In this document: one piece after another, positions 43,772-52,665 of the stretch
Layout: each line of letters begins with the position of its first letter
How positions within the stretch are numbered: the stretch's first letter is position 1
Assembly (NCBI RefSeq): GCF_009939005.1
Contig: NZ_JAACJS010000002.1
Coordinates: 712,646 to 776,645, forward strand
From: Sediminibacterium roseum
GTDB taxonomy: Bacteria; Bacteroidota; Bacteroidia; Chitinophagales; Chitinophagaceae
Length of the DNA: 64,000 nt
Direction of reading: 5' to 3'
Program-made: the position numbers and the translations under genes
The notes under the pieces: generated by a model
Databases searched by the model: none
What the model was told of the DNA's origin: nothing
The model's input: the letters and a program-made list of their open reading frames with translations, nothing else

Positions 43772-45133
43772 TTAATGGTGGTGGTGGTGCAGTTTTTTCG
43801 CGAATTCTTCTGCGCTGATCTTTTCTTCTTTCGAAGTTACCTGGCCCTCAAGCGCGGTAAACATTTTATCCGTGCTGATGCGGTGGTAGCTGTCTTCTAC
43901 GAATTTCCTGTCCTGCATCATACGGTTCGCATAATCGTCAACCCACTGCTGGTTATCACCGAGCGCGCCCAGCTGGCCACCCATGTAACTGAACAGTTGT
44001 TGCTTTGCAAACTCGCGGATGTCTTCCGGCAAAACCTCGATCTTATTGTCTTCAATGAGCTTGCTGCTGAACAGGGTCCATTTCAGCTGGTTGGCAAAAT
44101 TCGGGTAGTCCGCTTCTGCCTCTTCGGCAGTCTTTGGTTTTTCGCCACCGGTTTGCAACCAGCGTTTCAGGAAGGATTCAGGGAACTCGAGCTTTGAATG
44201 ATCAACCAGCTCGTGGTAGATCTGGTCGTACACCTGGTTTTTTGCCTGCTGCTCAAAATGATTTTCTATCTCTGCTTTTACCGCTGCGCGGAAATCAGCT
44301 TCTGTTTTGATCTCGTTGTTTGGATATACGCTTGCAAAAAATGCCTCGTCGAGCGCTGCTTTCTCAACCAGGCCAACTTTTGTGATCTGGAGCTTGAAAT
44401 ATTTGTCCGCATCGTCTTTCGTCAAACCAAGATCACCCAGTATGGCTTCGAGTTCTTTTTCGCCAAAGGCTTTGCTCAGTTGAATGACAACCGAATCATC
44501 GTTTTTCTTCCCGATGAATTTTTTGCGTGTTTTTTCCTCAAAATATTTAACCAGCAGGGAATTGTCTTTGCTCACACCGCCCTCTGTTTCGTTGCCGTCT
44601 TTGTCGGATTCGATGAATTTTACGTTCAGAACGTTGTCGTCACCGGTAACCGTTTCCGGCTCGGTCATTTTACCGTTCCGCACCTGGAGGCGCTCCACTT
44701 CTTCCTGTACCATTGCATCGGTAACCTCGATCTTGTATCGGGTTACTTTGATCTTTTTAGGATCTACGGTCACTTCCGGTTTCAAGCCCACTTCAAAAGA
44801 AAAAGTGTAATCGCCGGCATTGTTCATATCCAGTTTGGCTGCGTCATTGTCCAGGGGCAATGGCTGCGCAAAGATTTCGAGTTTTTCGTTGTTGAGGTAG
44901 TTGTTCAGCTCGCCTTCCACTTTGCGGAGGATCTCATCGCTGAAAACGCCCTGGCCATACATTTTCTTAACCAGTCCCGCAGGAACCATTCCTTTGCGAA
45001 ACCCGGGAATGTTCGCCGTTTTTGCATATTTCTTCAGGCTTTGTTCAAAGCCACTATAATAATCTTCTTTGGTAAGCTGAACCGTCAGCTTGTCGTTCAA
45101 AAGCCCGATGTTCTCCCTTGTTACAGACGCCAT
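43772..45133 (-). CDS. tig: Trigger factor with natural C-terminal His5 tail
   Basis: A 453-residue ribosome-associated chaperone. The N-terminal ribosome-binding domain carries GFRKGMVP (the GFRxGxxP loop near residues 39-46). The central PPIase-like region is short and divergent (about 150-230), as is usual in Bacteroidota. The C-terminal helical chaperone domain runs from about 260 to 440. The protein ends AEEFAKKLHHHHH. The gene is followed by a terminator and then the clpPPX string, as in many bacteria. A -7 box (TACCTTTG, minus, 45160-45167) lies 27 bp upstream. Confidence 0.94.
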   Translation of the reverse strand: MASVTRENIGLLNDKLTVQLTKEDYYSGFEQSLKKYAKTANIPGFRKGMVPAGLVKKMYGQGVFSDEILRKVEGELNNYLNNEKLEIFAQPLPLDNDAAKLDMNNAGDYTFSFEVGLKPEVTVDPKKIKVTRYKIEVTDAMVQEEVERLQVRNGKMTEPETVTGDDNVLNVKFIESDKDGNETEGGVSKDNSLLVKYFEEKTRKKFIGKKNDDSVVIQLSKAFGEKELEAILGDLGLTKDDADKYFKLQITKVGLVEKAALDEAFFASVYPNNEIKTEADFRAAVKAEIENHFEQQAKNQVYDQIYHELVDHSKLEFPESFLKRWLQTGGEKPKTAEEAEADYPNFANQLKWTLFSSKLIEDNKIEVLPEDIREFAKQQLFSYMGGQLGALGDNQQWVDDYANRMMQDRKFVEDSYHRISTDKMFTALEGQVTSKEEKISAEEFAKKLHHHHH

Positions 45134-45159
45134 GGTAAATAATTTTAAAATTTGGGCTG

Positions 45160-45167
45160 CAAAGGTA
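45160..45167 (-). promoter_or_regulatory. -7 box of tig
   Basis: TACCTTTG on the minus strand, about 27 nt before the ATG at 45133. No -33 match. Confidence 0.4.
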
Positions 45168-45273
45168 AGGATTTTACGGGTATAAGCTATAAGCCATGGC
45201 CCGCGCCCGGTGGGCTTTTTCGTTTTTTACGGTTTTCGGCGTAAAACAAGCTTTTCCCGGGCCGGACTGCGCC

Positions 45274-45862
45274 TTATTTCAGCATTTTCTCCACCCTCAC
45301 CAGTTTACCGGCTTCGTACATGCCCTCCAGTACCAGGTAGAGATCGGTGGAAATGTCGTTGTTGTAAAAGCTCACCGTGATCTTCTGGTTGTTCCTGTCT
45401 GTAAAAAGATAAGGCTGCCAGAGCAGGGTCGTGCGTTTGTCGAGCGCCGCCCTGCGGTTTTCGGCCACGGAATAATCGGGCGAATAGAACTCTTTTACCG
45501 TTGAATAACCCACCACCTTGGTTTTAGGCAGGGCAGACACCGAATTGGCATCGGGCTCGTTTCCTTTTTTAAGGTAAACGGCCAGGGCGGGTTTGTCGGG
45601 GCTGTAAATTGTAAAAGTGTTTGGAAGAATCTTTGCCCTGCAGCATCGACGTAATGGATTGGTTGGCGCGCAGTAGTTTGCGCCCATATACATGATAAAA
45701 ATTGATGATGGGATATTGACGGTAAAATTCTTCCCTATTTAACGGTTTTTTTAACCGATTGGCGTCAGGGAGAAAGGTGGAAATGCCTGGTAGTTTCTGT
45801 ATTTCCTCATTCCGTAAGCTGATTTCCGCATTTTGCAAGCTTATGGCACGGGTGGTTTTCAT
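45274..45862 (-). pseudogene. Frameshifted C-terminal remnant of a TonB-plug/MG2-type surface protein
   Basis: Two overlapping minus-strand frames, 45569-45862 (MKTTRAISLQNAEISL...) and 45274 to about 45640, together make one coherent protein. The first ends ...NQSITSMLQGK and the second continues ILPNTFTIYSPDKPALAV. Skipping one base (a G in GGCAAAGATTCTT near 45639) joins them into about 197 residues. The C-terminal part FYSPDYSVAENRR...TTLLWQPYLFTD and VSFYNNDISTDLYLVLEG matches the end of large Bacteroidota proteins with MG2/TonB-plug domains. It is therefore 5'-truncated as well as frameshifted. A sequencing error cannot be excluded for the shift. Confidence 0.6.
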
Positions 45863-45868
45863 ATTTGC

Positions 45869-46222
45869 ATGCTAAACCGGTACAACATGTGCAATTTCAA
45901 AAGCTGGTATTTCGATGATAATGGGTACGTGATCGAGTGCGCCGAGTGCAACCATCTCCGTGTTTGCTTTGGCAGTACGATGCTGACGCTGAACTGCATC
46001 GACTATCGCGCTTTCTACGATCTTGTTTGCTGGAAAAAAGAAACGCATCTTCCTGTTGTCGATCAGCATACAAAATGCATCGTGATCGCAACGCCCTGTA
46101 AGTCGGTCCAGATCATACTCTCCGAACAGGAGTTGAACGATCTTTACGAAATGCTCCAGCATGCGGATACAGAAATGAAAACGCAGCAGTTGCTTGATCT
46201 TTTTGAACGGCGTGATCCTTAA
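45869..46222 (+). CDS. DUF6686 family protein
   Basis: A 117-residue protein; the start could be ATG 45869 (MLNRYNMCNF) or ATG 45887 (MCNFKSWYFDD). The CAEC pair in VIECAECNHLRVCFGSTML looks like half of a metal site. LNCIDYRAFYDLVCWK and IVIATPCKSVQIILSEQELNDLYEML follow. This is the pattern of the Bacteroidota family DUF6686, of unknown function. It is divergent from the remnant gene with almost no gap, and 224 bp upstream of the haem operon. Confidence 0.75.
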   Translation: MLNRYNMCNFKSWYFDDNGYVIECAECNHLRVCFGSTMLTLNCIDYRAFYDLVCWKKETHLPVVDQHTKCIVIATPCKSVQIILSEQELNDLYEMLQHADTEMKTQQLLDLFERRDP

Positions 46223-46446
46223 TTTGTTTTCACGATTCAAAAGTATATTGATTCAATAATTACAGTTATCGTTGTTTCGAACTTCAACCTGTTGTTCAAG
46301 GTGATGCAACAAATTTGAAATTGTTCCTGACAGTTTCGTGACGCGCACAACATCCTTTTCCTCTTCCCGTAAACCTTTTTCCCGATGCGGCATCCGGCGC
46401 TCATTGTGTCGATGCAAATTTGCATTCGTAAAAACAAATTAACTGT
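46223..46446. other. Intergenic region upstream of the haem operon
   Basis: No gene. It holds the palindrome ATGCAAATTTGCAT (46412-46425). No TAnnTTTG box with -33 partner is obvious. Confidence 0.4.
46412..46425. promoter_or_regulatory. 14-bp palindrome before the haem-uptake operon
   Basis: ATGCAAATTTGCAT is a perfect palindrome 22 bp before the ATG of the DUF6607 gene. The position suits an operator of an iron- or haem-responsive repressor, but it does not match the Fur consensus, so the regulator is unknown. Confidence 0.45.
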
Positions 46447-47370
46447 ATGAAGAAGATATTGTTCCTGTTTGTGGCAACGCTGCTTATCACTACTTCGTTT
46501 GCGCAAAGCAAAAAGGAAAAAGATGCCATCAAAAGCCTTTGCGGGTGTTTTGATGTAGATTTTATGTATGCCGAAACCTTCTCTCCCAACAGCGCATACT
46601 CTTTTAAAAAACCTTACGATGCACACGGACTCGAATGGGTTTTCCCGATCGAGTGGAGCGATAAAAAAATTGTTCTGCAACACCTGCTCGTGATCAACGA
46701 CAGCGTGATCGTAAAGCACTGGCGCGAAGACTGGGAATACGAAAAGAAAGACTGGCTCGTATTCAACCACGATGCATCGTGGAAACACGTAACATCAAAC
46801 GAGGCCGTTAAAGGCGAATGGACACAAACCGTTTGGGAAACGGATGATGGCCCACGCTACCAGGGCAGCAGCAAATGGATCAGTAACGACAATAAATTTT
46901 ACTGGCAGAACACGGCCGATGCGCCATTACCACGAAGAGAATATTCATCACGCAGCGATTACAATGTACTGCAGAGAGGCAACCGCATCATCATTACCGA
47001 TACGGGGTGGGTGCATGAGCAGGACAACAACAAAATACTGAGGGCGGATGGAAAAGCCGACCAACTGCTTGTGCAGGAGAAAGGGTTTAACATCTACCAC
47101 AAGTCAAACGAAAGCAACTGCGATCCCGCGAAAAAATGGTGGGCGAAGAACGAAGCTTTCTGGAAAGAAGTGCGCAGCGCATGGGATGAAATACTGAATG
47201 GAAAAAATACAGTTCATCTTTTGGCAAAGGTGCAGGAGCGATCGATGGGACAGGAGTTTGACAAACTGCAGAAAGAAAATTTATCTGCATCGCAACTCAA
47301 AGAAAGAATAACACAGGTACTGCAGAAGTTTGTTCAGCCGGATACGCGAACGGTATCGGCAAAAAATTAA
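46447..47370 (+). CDS. DUF6607 family exported protein, haem operon
   Basis: A 307-residue protein with signal peptide MKKILFLFVATLLITTSFAQ. The mature part is rich in aromatic residues: GCFDVDFMYAETFSPN, YDAHGLEWVFPIEW, LQHLLVINDSVIVKHWREDW, and WVHEQDNNKI. This is the DUF6607 pattern, found next to TonB-dependent receptors in Bacteroidota. A cysteine pair CGC lies early. It is the first gene of a likely operon with an HmuR-like receptor (92 bp downstream) and an HmuY-like lipoprotein. A role in handling haem in the periplasm or at the surface is inference from context. Confidence 0.8.
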   Translation: MKKILFLFVATLLITTSFAQSKKEKDAIKSLCGCFDVDFMYAETFSPNSAYSFKKPYDAHGLEWVFPIEWSDKKIVLQHLLVINDSVIVKHWREDWEYEKKDWLVFNHDASWKHVTSNEAVKGEWTQTVWETDDGPRYQGSSKWISNDNKFYWQNTADAPLPRREYSSRSDYNVLQRGNRIIITDTGWVHEQDNNKILRADGKADQLLVQEKGFNIYHKSNESNCDPAKKWWAKNEAFWKEVRSAWDEILNGKNTVHLLAKVQERSMGQEFDKLQKENLSASQLKERITQVLQKFVQPDTRTVSAKN

Positions 47371-47462
47371 GCCGGGATAAATCAACCTTTTACTGGTAAG
47401 CCTTGCACCGTGTGTAAACCCCGGTGATGGCCGTGCCTTTCCTTCAACGTAAATGAAATTAC

Positions 47463-49541
47463 ATGTACCAGAAACAGCTATTGCTCATCCTTTTCACTTT
47501 TGCCGGCGGATTTGTTCTTGCGCAGCAAAAAGATACGGCGTCTTTTACCGAGCTCGATGAAGTGGTGGTTACGGCTACCAAAACAGAAAGAAAATTATCC
47601 AATGTTGCCGTACCTGTAAAAGTGATTTCCGGCAAAACAATACAGCAAAGCGGATCGTTGCGGCTGAATAATATTTTGCAGGAACAGCCGGGATTGTATA
47701 TCACCAACAGTTTTGGCAATGGTGTGCAGGTGCAGGGTTTATCGCCTGATTATGTTTTGATATTGGTAGACGGCGAACCGCTCGTGGGAAGAAATGGCGG
47801 CGTGCTCGATCTGAACCGCATCACCGTTAACAACATAAAGAAGATCGAGATCGTAAAAGGCCCTTCTTCGAGTTTGTATGGAAGCGAGGCGATGGGCGGT
47901 GTGATCAATATCATCACGCAAAACGCTTCGAACAGCGCGCTGGATGCATCGCTCCGCTATGCAAAATACAGCAGCATCGATGCAAATCTCTCAGGATCCT
48001 TTAAACACAAGGGTTTTAGCTTTTCAGCTTTTGGCAACAGGAACAGCTCTGACGGGTTTTCAAATTCAAATGCGACCGTAGGGAAAACCGTTAATCCATT
48101 TTACAACTACACAGGGCAAGTGAAGATCCAACAGGAATTCAGCGCCAACCTGAAGGCAGGCTTGGGTTTCCGTTATTTCTACGAGAAGCAGAACGACCTG
48201 TACAGTACCGGTTCAGACATTGCGTATGGAAACCCTGACATAAAAGAATACAATCTTGCTCCGTTTGTGTCTTATAAGGTGAACGCAAACCTAAGAACAA
48301 CAATCAGGACTTATTTTTCCCAGTTTCAATCAGAAGCAAAGGACTACCTGAAAAGCAACAACAGTTTGTATTACGACGATTTTTTCCAGCAACGCTTCTC
48401 AAGGGTTGAGTCGCAGACAGATCTTAACATCGGTTCTTCCAACAATCTTTCAGCCGGCGGCGGCTATACATGGGAGCGGTTGAATACGAACCGGTACTCG
48501 GGTATCCGCACAAACCATATCGCTTATGTTTTTCTGCAGGATGAGCATCGGTTCTCCGGTAAACTCACCGCCATTGCGGGGATCCGCTACGATGATAACG
48601 CGGCGTATGCGAGCAGGCTCAGCCCGAAACTTGCCTTGCGTTACAAGGCAGATTCGAAACTCGCACTTACAGCATCGTATGGTGCAGGGTTCAAAGCGCC
48701 TGATTTCAGGCAATTGTATCTCAACTTCACCAACAACGCGGCGGGCGGTTATACTGTTTATGGGGCGAATGAAATTACGTTTGCACAACTTGAACAACAG
48801 AAAACAGCGGGTATTCTTGCAGACATTTCCGCGTTTGGCTACCAGTTGCAATTGTTGAAGCCGGAGTATTCAACAGGTTTAAACGTTGGCGCAACGTATC
48901 AATTCAGCAGGAAATTGGGCATCAAGCTGAATGTGTTCCGGAACGATATCTCGAACCTGATCGTTACCAGGATCATAGCTACAAAAACAACAGGCGCGCC
49001 GGTGTACAGTTATTTCAACGTCAACAGCGCATTCACAGAAGGTGCGGAAAGTGAAGTGACCTATCATTTTACAAAGAACTTGCGTGCAGAAGCCGGTTAC
49101 CAGTTTATGATCACCGCAGACAAGGAGGTATTGCGACAGATCAAGGCAGGCCAATTGTATGGAAAAAAACAAGGGTCACTTGTGTCGGAAGAAGTAAAAC
49201 GAAATGAATATGGTGGCTTGACCGATCGTTCAAAACACATGGCCAACCTCAAGTTCTTTTACGAGAAGAGCAACTGGTTTGCAACGGCACGCGCCGTTTA
49301 CCGGGGCCGCTGGGGAGTAGCAGATAAAGACGGCAACCTAATCTTGAACCGCGACGATGAATATGCGAAAGCCATGTTGCAACTCAACCTAAGCGCGGGT
49401 ATCCATTTTAAAAACGGGCTTGGCATTAAAGCAGGTGTAGACAACCTGTTGAATTACCAGGACAAAGTTTACCAGGCAAACCAACCGGGCATCACCTGTT
49501 ACGCAACCGTTTCTTACGCATTGAACAATCCTAACAAATAA
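47463..49541 (+). CDS. TonB-dependent receptor, HmuR-like
   Basis: A 692-residue outer-membrane receptor with signal peptide (LLLILFTFAGGFVLAQ). The TonB box region FTELDEVVVTATKTERK is followed by a plug domain (LNNILQEQPGLYITNSFGNG, VEIVKGPSSSLYGSEAMGGVINI), then a 22-strand barrel. The barrel contains the FKAPDFRQLY segment, corresponding to the FRAP motif of haem receptors. The C-terminus ends with an aromatic/Asn-rich strand. With an HmuY-like gene 9 bp downstream, haem is the likely substrate. Without an N-terminal carboxypeptidase-like domain it is not a SusC-type protein. Confidence 0.88.
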   Translation: MYQKQLLLILFTFAGGFVLAQQKDTASFTELDEVVVTATKTERKLSNVAVPVKVISGKTIQQSGSLRLNNILQEQPGLYITNSFGNGVQVQGLSPDYVLILVDGEPLVGRNGGVLDLNRITVNNIKKIEIVKGPSSSLYGSEAMGGVINIITQNASNSALDASLRYAKYSSIDANLSGSFKHKGFSFSAFGNRNSSDGFSNSNATVGKTVNPFYNYTGQVKIQQEFSANLKAGLGFRYFYEKQNDLYSTGSDIAYGNPDIKEYNLAPFVSYKVNANLRTTIRTYFSQFQSEAKDYLKSNNSLYYDDFFQQRFSRVESQTDLNIGSSNNLSAGGGYTWERLNTNRYSGIRTNHIAYVFLQDEHRFSGKLTAIAGIRYDDNAAYASRLSPKLALRYKADSKLALTASYGAGFKAPDFRQLYLNFTNNAAGGYTVYGANEITFAQLEQQKTAGILADISAFGYQLQLLKPEYSTGLNVGATYQFSRKLGIKLNVFRNDISNLIVTRIIATKTTGAPVYSYFNVNSAFTEGAESEVTYHFTKNLRAEAGYQFMITADKEVLRQIKAGQLYGKKQGSLVSEEVKRNEYGGLTDRSKHMANLKFFYEKSNWFATARAVYRGRWGVADKDGNLILNRDDEYAKAMLQLNLSAGIHFKNGLGIKAGVDNLLNYQDKVYQANQPGITCYATVSYALNNPNK

Positions 49542-49550
49542 AAATACACA

Positions 49551-50147
49551 TTGATGAAAAAGAACCTTACCAAATTCGCATCGCTCGTTTTGCTGGCGGT
49601 AACATTCGCATCGTGCACAAAAAAAGACGATACCGGAACCGTATTGTTAACTACTTCGCAGGGAAAAAATATACCCGGAGAAGGAACCGATAACCACTAT
49701 ACTTTCTTTTCGCTCGAGCGGAATGAAGTTGTGCCCCTGGCAGACTCCAACACAACCAAATGGGACATTGCCGTGCGCAGCACCAGCATCATCACAAACA
49801 GCGGAACAAGCGGGCCGGGTGCAGGTGGCGCCTATGTTCAGAAAGCAACCACATTCGATAATTTTAAAACCATACCGGCGGATTCTGTTTTCCGTACAGA
49901 TGCATCGGCAGCGCCCGCGATCAAAACAGGATCCGGCAACGGATGGTACAACTATGATTTCAATACCAACATCATTTCGCCTATCCCCGGGAACATTCTC
50001 GTGATCAGAACGGCAACGGGCAAATACGCAAAGGTTGAGATCCTCAGTTATTACAAGAACGCACCCGCTACACCATCTGCAAACGATGTTTCGAGGTTTT
50101 ACACGTTCCGTTTTGTATACCAGGCCAATGGTTCGAAAACCTTTTGA
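49551..50147 (+). CDS. HmuY-like haem-binding lipoprotein
   Basis: A 198-residue protein. The signal peptide ends in a lipobox (LLAVTFASC, Cys 22), so it is probably surface-anchored or periplasmic. Sequences TDNHYTFFSLERNEVV, TKWDIAVRSTSIITNSG and GWYNYDFNTNIISPIPG are the hallmark of the HmuY family. HmuY of Porphyromonas captures haem from host proteins and passes it to HmuR. The haem ligands in the family are a His pair or Met pairs; I cannot assign them here. It is the last gene of the three-gene operon and is followed by a strong terminator. Confidence 0.85.
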   Translation: MMKKNLTKFASLVLLAVTFASCTKKDDTGTVLLTTSQGKNIPGEGTDNHYTFFSLERNEVVPLADSNTTKWDIAVRSTSIITNSGTSGPGAGGAYVQKATTFDNFKTIPADSVFRTDASAAPAIKTGSGNGWYNYDFNTNIISPIPGNILVIRTATGKYAKVEILSYYKNAPATPSANDVSRFYTFRFVYQANGSKTF

Positions 50148-50210
50148 TGCTATCGGTTTGTATGGTGGGATGCAAACGACAGGCACATCATTTAACAGCA
50201 AACCGGTAAA

Positions 50211-50249
50211 CAGCGGCCATCATTTTAAAAATGATGGCCGCTGCTTTTT
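50211..50249 (+). terminator. Intrinsic terminator after the haem operon
   Basis: CAGCGGCCATCATTTT (50211-50226) and AAAATGATGGCCGCTG (50228-50243) are perfectly complementary, followed by CTTTTTC. Confidence 0.93.
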
Positions 50250-50286
50250 CAACGCCGGAACTACAGAAAAAGCTATTTTCGTTGCC

Positions 50287-52461
50287 ATGAGACGTACGCT
50301 GCTATTGCTGGGCATTCTTGGTTTACCAGCCATACCGTTGTTTTCACAAGCGAATCAAAAGGACACCACCCGCTCCGGCAAGGACACGATGGTTTCTAAA
50401 AAGCCTTTGGATGAGGTTACGGTTACCTCCCGTACGCAGGTGATAGAAGTTGGGTCTGCCCCCGGAACGATCGTTTACAATGTTGCAAGATCCGCAGATG
50501 CAGTTGGACAAACAGGATTAGAGATACTCAAGAAAGCGCCCGGTGTTTCTGTAGACAACAATTCCGTTATTTCATTCAATGGCCGCACAGGAGTTACCAT
50601 TATGATCGATGGAAAACTTACGTATCTCTCGGGACGGGAGATCATCGATCTTTTACAGGCGATGCCTTCTTCGTCGATCCGTTCAATTGAATTGATCGCC
50701 AGTCCGGGTGCGAAGTTCGATGCATCCGGTACCGCGGGCATCATCAACATACGCACGATCAAAATGCAGGGAACCGGTTTCAACGGCTCCGTGAACATGG
50801 GCGCAGCTTATGGGATCACCATGCGGCAGAACACAGATGTGTCGGTGAATTACCGCAGGAACCGTTTTAATTATTCTTTCGCTTACGCTCACCTGTTCGG
50901 GAGATATACTTATGATTACGGAAGCAACCGTTTCCAGAACAGCCGTTACTACGATGCAGCAACCTACGACGAAGACAAACGCAAACGTGTAAACACCAGG
51001 TTTGGGATTGACTATAGCCTGGATGAGGAACAAACCATTGGTGTTTTATTTTCTGCCAATTTTATTCCCGGCGGCGGCCGGACAGAAACCCATACCGTGA
51101 TCAGCGGATCCGGATCAACTGCTACAGAGAATACACTGGATGCGGTGAATGATTACTACCATCAATCAACGGAACGGTATAACTACAATTTCTTTTACCA
51201 ATATGCAGGGAAGAACGGCAAACAACTTTCGATAGACCTGGATTATGGATCTTTTGCGAAAAACAATGCGAACCTGCAATCGAATATTTATAAGAATGCG
51301 TCTTCGGTTGTAGTGAACCAAAACCTGTACCGGACATTGAACCGGATCGATATAGATCTCTATGCCTTCAAAGCGGATTATGTCACATCCCTGTGGAAAG
51401 GAAAATTTGAAACAGGATTGAAATACGCTTCTGTTCGTTCTGTGAATGATGGAAAATTTTACCATGCCGTATCGTTCGACAGTTTGGACAACCGCCGCTC
51501 CAACCGTTTTGCATTTACCGAATCGATCCTGAGTGCTTATGCGGCCTATGGCAAAACGATGGGTAAATGGATGGTACAGGCCGGTGTGCGTATGGAACGT
51601 ACGGTGAACAACAGTGATACGTTGCGCAAGGCCTACCTTAATTTCTTCCCGTCTGCAAGCATCAGTTATCAATACAAACCGCGCGAAACGGTGAGTCTTG
51701 CTTACTCACGGCGCATAGACCGGCCGGCGTATCCCGACCTGAACCCGTTTGTATATATGCTGGATGAACTTTCATTCTGGCAGGGAAACCCTTATTTACA
51801 ACCGCAGCTCACCCACCGTTTTCAATTGCAATGGGTGTATCGCAACACGACAGTGTTGGGCCTGAGCTATGCAAACACGGAGGCTTTTTCCGGGAGGGTG
51901 AATGATACTACGGGCGGCAACAAGGTGGTGATGATCCCCCGAAACATAGGCACACAGAACAGCGTGGCGCTTACATTGTCGCAAAACATCCGCGTCACAA
52001 AATGGTGGGATATGACGCTGAACGCTACGGTTTCTTACCTGCACAACCAGGTTAATTACTTATCCTTTGCGGGCTTCCAGGCAAAGCAGTGGTCGGGGCG
52101 TTTTAATGTGACGCAACGTTTCCAGGTTTCGTCCAGCCTGGTTACAGAAGTAACCGGTATGTACCAGTCGCGAAGGCTTACGGCGGCGAATGAGCGCAAT
52201 CGGCCAACGAGTCAAATTGATATAGCTTTTGTAAAGTCCATTAGCCCGAAATGCACCATCCGTTTGGCGTTTTCAGATATTTATAAGGGCAGTCGGCTTG
52301 AAACGCAGCAGGACAACGGCGGTTATTACATCCGCAGTTATGGTTACTATGAAACCAGGCAGGTACGGTTGAATTTCAGTTATCGTTTTGCTGATAAGAA
52401 TGCCAAAGCAAAAAACACGCGTGTGTCTGCGCTTGATGCCGAGAATGGAAGGATCCGGTAG
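50287..52461 (+). CDS. Outer-membrane beta-barrel receptor (TonB-dependent, OMP_b-brl_3 type)
   Basis: A 724-residue protein from ATG 50287 (MRRTLLLLGILGLPAIPLFSQ is the signal peptide); the frame opens at 50035 inside the preceding gene. LDEVTVTSRTQVIEV resembles a TonB box, ILKKAPGVSVDNNSVIS and IELIASPGAKFDASGTAGIINI are plug signatures, and the barrel ends VRLNFSYRFADKNAKAK. Family members carry diverse ligands, many unknown. A TATTTTCG (50273-50280), one base off TAnnTTTG, lies 6 nt before the ATG. A terminator isolates it from the haem operon, and a strong terminator follows. Confidence 0.87.
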   Translation: MRRTLLLLGILGLPAIPLFSQANQKDTTRSGKDTMVSKKPLDEVTVTSRTQVIEVGSAPGTIVYNVARSADAVGQTGLEILKKAPGVSVDNNSVISFNGRTGVTIMIDGKLTYLSGREIIDLLQAMPSSSIRSIELIASPGAKFDASGTAGIINIRTIKMQGTGFNGSVNMGAAYGITMRQNTDVSVNYRRNRFNYSFAYAHLFGRYTYDYGSNRFQNSRYYDAATYDEDKRKRVNTRFGIDYSLDEEQTIGVLFSANFIPGGGRTETHTVISGSGSTATENTLDAVNDYYHQSTERYNYNFFYQYAGKNGKQLSIDLDYGSFAKNNANLQSNIYKNASSVVVNQNLYRTLNRIDIDLYAFKADYVTSLWKGKFETGLKYASVRSVNDGKFYHAVSFDSLDNRRSNRFAFTESILSAYAAYGKTMGKWMVQAGVRMERTVNNSDTLRKAYLNFFPSASISYQYKPRETVSLAYSRRIDRPAYPDLNPFVYMLDELSFWQGNPYLQPQLTHRFQLQWVYRNTTVLGLSYANTEAFSGRVNDTTGGNKVVMIPRNIGTQNSVALTLSQNIRVTKWWDMTLNATVSYLHNQVNYLSFAGFQAKQWSGRFNVTQRFQVSSSLVTEVTGMYQSRRLTAANERNRPTSQIDIAFVKSISPKCTIRLAFSDIYKGSRLETQQDNGGYYIRSYGYYETRQVRLNFSYRFADKNAKAKNTRVSALDAENGRIR

Positions 52462-52485
52462 TTGACCGGTCAAAATACAGTTCGG

Positions 52486-52538
52486 TTAAATCCAAAAAGA
52501 AAGGTTCGCGCATAGCGAACCTTTCTTTTTGGATTTAA
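52486..52538. terminator. Strong 24-bp hairpin terminator
   Basis: A perfect 24-bp stem (TTAAATCC...GGTTCGC with its complement) around the loop GCATA; the right arm contains a TTTCTTTTT tract. It ends the receptor gene just before the tRNA-Leu duplication. Confidence 0.93.
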
Positions 52539-52542
52539 ACAT

Positions 52543-52596
52543 GGTGCGGATGACAGGGGTCGAACCTGCATGCCTTACGGCGCCAGATCCTAAGTC
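52543..52596 (-). repeat. Truncated tRNA-Leu 3' half: att-type direct repeat (left)
   Basis: A 54-bp stretch identical to 53232-53285, covering the 3' half of tRNA-Leu(UAG) from the discriminator end to the anticodon loop. It lacks the D-arm and 5' acceptor strand and so cannot be a functional tRNA. The two copies are 689 bp apart. This is the signature of site-specific integration into a tRNA gene. Confidence 0.85.
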
Positions 52597-52665
52597 CAAC
52601 TTACGTGTTGACAACCAATACGTAGTGCATCTGTTTCTGTAAAAAGGGATAGTGTTGCTGATACG

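Noticed and set aside
52543..52596. A second, functional tRNA-Leu
   Set aside because: Only the 3' half is present; after the anticodon loop the sequence diverges from the tRNA and cannot fold an acceptor or D-arm.
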